NCBI RefSeq assembly: GCF_900230185.1
Contig: NZ_OCSR01000002.1
Location: forward strand, 2,232,001 to 2,296,000
Reading direction: 5' to 3'
Source: Burkholderia sp. OK233
GTDB lineage: Bacteria; Pseudomonadota; Gammaproteobacteria; Burkholderiales; Burkholderiaceae
DNA length: 64,000 nucleotides
The notes under the pieces were generated by a model. That model saw only the letters and a program-made list of their open reading frames with translations. It did not search any database and was not told the DNA's origin. The stretch's first letter is position 1. Every line of letters starts with the position of its first letter. The position numbers and the translations under genes are program-made. Below are positions 61,433-64,000 of the stretch, piece by piece.

Positions 61433-62206
61433 TTGAACAACAATCTGAAGATGTTTGATCTGTCGGGGCGTCGTGCTCTGGTTACCGGGTCGAGTACGGG
61501 TATCGGTTATGCGCTGGCCAAAGGATTGGCAGGTGCCGGCGCTGAATTGATTCTGAATGGTCGCAACGCGACCAGGCTGGCAGAGGCTGTCAGCCGGTTG
61601 CGCGACGAGGGGGCGACCGTCCATGCCGCGAGTTTCGATGTGACGTCGGCCACTGAGGTCGACGCAGCGATCGCCGATATCGAACGCGAAATCGGTGCGA
61701 TCGACATTCTCGTCAACAACGCCGGCATGCAACGCCGTGCGCCGCTCGAACAGTTTTCCCATGCCCAATGGGAAGAACTGATGAAGACCAATGTCGACAG
61801 CGTGTTCCTGGTCGGGCAGGCGGTCGCGCGGCACATGATTGCTCGCAAGCGCGGGAAGATCGTCAACATCTGTTCGGTACAAAGCGAACTGGGCCGTCCC
61901 AACATCGCGGCTTACACCGCGAGCAAAGGCGCGGTGAAGATGCTGACGAAAGGCATGGCAATCGACTGGGGGCAACATGGCATCCAGGTCAATGGACTCG
62001 GGCCGGGGTACTTCAAGACGGAGCTGACCGAGGCGCTCGTCAAGGATGAAACGTTCAGCAATTGGCTGATTGGACGCACGCCATCGCGACGCTGGGGCGA
62101 TGTGGAAGATCTCGTCGGCGCTGCTGTGTTTCTGGCGAGCGACGCTTCGAATTTCGTGAACGGCCACATTCTTTACGTGGATGGCGGCGTGACGGCCACG
62201 TTGTAG
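61433..62206 (+). CDS. idnO: Gluconate 5-dehydrogenase-like SDR
   Basis: 257 residues starting from TTG 61433 with AGAGGAG just before. Classical SDR: ALVTGSSTGIGYALAKGLAGAG (core TGSSTGIG), NNAGMQRR, catalytic Ser in NICSVQSELGR and YTASK. NNAGMQRRAPLEQF and the SVQSELGRPNIAAY segment match gluconate 5-dehydrogenase (Gno/IdnO), which interconverts 5-ketogluconate and gluconate. Coupled to gntK, it would feed gluconate to phosphorylation. Confidence 0.88.
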   Translation: MNNNLKMFDLSGRRALVTGSSTGIGYALAKGLAGAGAELILNGRNATRLAEAVSRLRDEGATVHAASFDVTSATEVDAAIADIEREIGAIDILVNNAGMQRRAPLEQFSHAQWEELMKTNVDSVFLVGQAVARHMIARKRGKIVNICSVQSELGRPNIAAYTASKGAVKMLTKGMAIDWGQHGIQVNGLGPGYFKTELTEALVKDETFSNWLIGRTPSRRWGDVEDLVGAAVFLASDASNFVNGHILYVDGGVTATL

Positions 62207-62294
62207 GGTTTGGTTTGTCGTGACATAGTCGAACACGGCTTTGGAAGGACGTTCGATCGACTCAAGCGTAGCGCGTGAAAATTGAACGAGCCCG

Positions 62295-64000
62295 TCAATG
62301 AGCAGCGCGCAGTGCTTCGTCCGCAACCGCTAGCCGCGACGCCATGACCTTGACGACAAATCGATGAATTTGCTGCGCGGTCTCGGGATCGTCCTGCTCA
62401 AGCGCACGCAACGACTCGAGCGTCAAACGCCGGACACGCGCGGGACCCTCTGCAAGCACATCCGCGCTGCGCACCTGCTGCGTGTACACCGCCATTTCGC
62501 CGACGATGGTACCTGGCCCGAACGAACGCAACCTGAAGGACCTGCCGTCCGCAACCCGCAGTAAGACGGTGACACGGCCGCGTTCGACAAAGTACATAGC
62601 GTCCCCCGGTTCGCCGTGACGGAACACCGGCTGTCCCGCGTCAAGCTCGCGCACTTCCAGAAGGGCTAATAGCCTTTCGAGCGTGCGCGATGTGAAATGC
62701 GGCGCGAGCATCGCCTGGAAATCCTCTTCGCCGCGCGGCAGCGCGCGTGAATCTGACGCGAGAAGTGTGTCTTCGATCCATTCCAGCCCAGCGTCCAGCG
62801 TAGCGAACTCGTGGATCCGGAGGTTCAGCGTGCCGGTCTTCAGGAGCAGGTCACGCGAGCGTGCCGGCAGCCCCGTCAACACCAGGTCCGCGTCAAGCGT
62901 TGCACACAGTTGCCTGAGCTTGACGAAGCTGACCGATACCGACGCGTCCAGCCCGTTGGTCGAAGCGAAGTCGAGCACGACAAAGCGAACGGGTACCGGC
63001 CCGCGCCGGGCTAGCCGTTCGCGCACGCGCTGCATGATCGAATTGGCGGTGCCGAAGAAGAGGAACCCCTGCAAACACGTTCCACACACCTGTGTACCTA
63101 GTTCGTGAAGCCGTTCGGTTGCCTCGATACTGCGCTCGACGTTCGATGTGCGCGTACTGCCATCGAACTCCATACGAACGCAACTGACACGGCCGTACAG
63201 CAGCGCGAACATTACACATGCGGCGATGACGCCGGCCACCACACCCGGGACGACGCCGTAGAACGCAATGGCGCCCAGAATAAGCGGTACAAGTAGATAC
63301 TCATGCCAGTTGAGCTGGCGATATGCACCCACTAGCCACTGGATCAACAGGCGGAGTCCCATGAAGAGCTGCAGCCCGACCAGCACGGGCACCGGAAATA
63401 GCGCCACCAGGTCCGGCGAGACGGCCAGCACGAACAGACACGCGAGAGAGGCGAATACGCCGGCCAATCGACTTGTCGCACCCGCGCGTGCGTTGAGCAT
63501 CGATCGGTTGTAAGACTGATAGCCGACCATCCCGCCTAACATCCCGCTCGCGATATTGGCGATGCCGGCCGCCTTCATTTCGCGGTTCAGATCGATGTCT
63601 TCGCCCGTGGCTGCGCCGATCGCCGTCGAATTCATCAGGATCGTGATTGCCGAAATCGACGTGACCATGAGTGTCTCCGGCAAGTGCGCAGCGATGGCCG
63701 ACCAGTCGACGCTCCCGTGCGCCAGCGATGCCGGCAGATGCAGCTCTGGAATCCGGATCGCGTGCAGCGCCGCGCGCGGAAGCAATAATCCCGTGTTGCG
63801 GGCGTCGTCGATCGACAAGCCTGCAGCAAGCAGGAGCAGGTAAAACAGCGCGACGCCGAAAGCAAGCGTGATCGGCAGCGCCGCAGCATGTTTCCATGTG
63901 CGCGACAGGAGCGTGGCTAACGCGCACACCAGCACAGCGGGTGCCCACACCAGCCAGTTCAGGTGCGTCACCAGCGCCAATGTGTGCCAGTTCAAGGGCA
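62295..64000 (-). CDS. SulP-type transporter with STAS and cyclic-nucleotide-binding domains (partial)
   Basis: Runs off the right edge; the N-terminal part is missing. The 568 codons in view have several membrane segments of the SulP/SLC26 permease (YQSYNRSMLNARAGATSRLAGV, then GLQLFMGLRLLIQWL), a STAS domain (about residues 305-420 of the visible part; PVRFVVLDFASTNGLDAS) and a C-terminal cyclic-nucleotide-binding-type domain (DAGQPVFRHGEPGDAMYFVERGRV, GPGTIVGEMAVYT read in part). The first Met in view is a TTG inside the frame, so the true start is outside. It probably transports an anion under cyclic-nucleotide control. Confidence 0.85.
   Translation of the reverse strand, partial: PLNWHTLALVTHLNWLVWAPAVLVCALATLLSRTWKHAAALPITLAFGVALFYLLLLAAGLSIDDARNTGLLLPRAALHAIRIPELHLPASLAHGSVDWSAIAAHLPETLMVTSISAITILMNSTAIGAATGEDIDLNREMKAAGIANIASGMLGGMVGYQSYNRSMLNARAGATSRLAGVFASLACLFVLAVSPDLVALFPVPVLVGLQLFMGLRLLIQWLVGAYRQLNWHEYLLVPLILGAIAFYGVVPGVVAGVIAACVMFALLYGRVSCVRMEFDGSTRTSNVERSIEATERLHELGTQVCGTCLQGFLFFGTANSIMQRVRERLARRGPVPVRFVVLDFASTNGLDASVSVSFVKLRQLCATLDADLVLTGLPARSRDLLLKTGTLNLRIHEFATLDAGLEWIEDTLLASDSRALPRGEEDFQAMLAPHFTSRTLERLLALLEVRELDAGQPVFRHGEPGDAMYFVERGRVTVLLRVADGRSFRLRSFGPGTIVGEMAVYTQQVRSADVLAEGPARVRRLTLESLRALEQDDPETAQQIHRFVVKVMASRLAVADEALRAAH

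Noticed and set aside
1..64000. CRISPR arrays, tRNA, rRNA, insertion sequences, attachment sites
   Set aside because: None seen: no regularly spaced repeats, cloverleaf or transposase-type frames. I could not run a covariance search, so a small RNA may be missed.

Overview
The window looks like a chromosomal segment of a soil- or plant-associated Paraburkholderia/Burkholderia-type betaproteobacterium. This is inferred from the high GC content, the density of LysR regulators (seven), SDR oxidoreductases and TRAP/ABC uptake systems, a trimeric-type porin, and an oxalate operon. There is no rRNA, tRNA, CRISPR array, insertion sequence or prophage that I can see. Both edges sit beside or inside genes: the left gene is the C-terminal half of a split transketolase whose partner should lie upstream, and the right gene (SulP-type transporter) runs off the window.

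Layout. 1-8.1 kb (+): a carbohydrate-type catabolic operon with split transketolase C-half, SDR, TRAP binding protein, fused TRAP permease, complete transketolase and 2-hydroxyacid dehydrogenase. 8.6-16.5 kb: a membrane-anchored protein with an internal 38-residue repeat, a DUF3455-type lipoprotein, a divergent SDR/AraC pair, an orphan OmpR-type response regulator next to a TAXI-type membrane-anchored binding protein, a LysR regulator and a class V aminotransferase-like enzyme. 16.7-22.9 kb: bacterioferritin (with one atypical ferroxidase ligand), the divergent metR/metE pair, a divergent metallo-hydrolase/TetR pair and a single-domain PAS protein. 23-27.4 kb (-): the oxalotrophy operon oxlT-oxc-frc. 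28-36.6 kb: a small hypothetical protein, a regulator/beta-propeller pair divergent from DUF899-DUF2182, a beta-propeller/sterol-desaturase pair, zf-TFIIB, TerC and NhaR-like genes. 36.6-43.6 kb: TerB-like and DUF2322-like proteins, two LysR genes each divergent from an oxidoreductase (aldo-keto reductase; SDR), and a secreted protein of unknown function.

44-62 kb is the most interesting part. It holds an RraA-like aldolase-family gene, a zinc alcohol dehydrogenase, a porin and aspartate-type aminotransferase pair, a divergent Nac-like LysR, and a six-gene set of biotin carrier, biotin carboxylase, PxpB, PxpC, a carrier-like protein and PxpA. YdfG-like SDR, 2-hydroxyacid dehydrogenase, a complete polar amino-acid ABC transporter, gluconokinase and an IdnO-like SDR follow. 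Three of these units (RraA-like, accB, YdfG-like) start with clearly related promoter elements of the same geometry (44222-44279, 50135-50192, 55345-55402). A weaker fourth lies between the aminotransferase and the Nac-like gene. I infer a dispersed regulon under the Nac-like regulator.

The biotin set reads like a urea-carboxylase-type enzyme split into separate genes (carrier, carboxylase and KipI/KipA-type carboxyltransferase halves) combined with the 5-oxoprolinase subunit PxpA. The second carrier-like protein has lost the biotin-accepting lysine (Gln in its place). Together with the aminotransferase and the RraA-like aldolase, this suggests, as inference only, a pathway for a lactam or 5-oxoproline-like compound ending in aldol cleavage of a 2-oxo acid. 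All functional statements come from sequence reading and family knowledge; no search was run.
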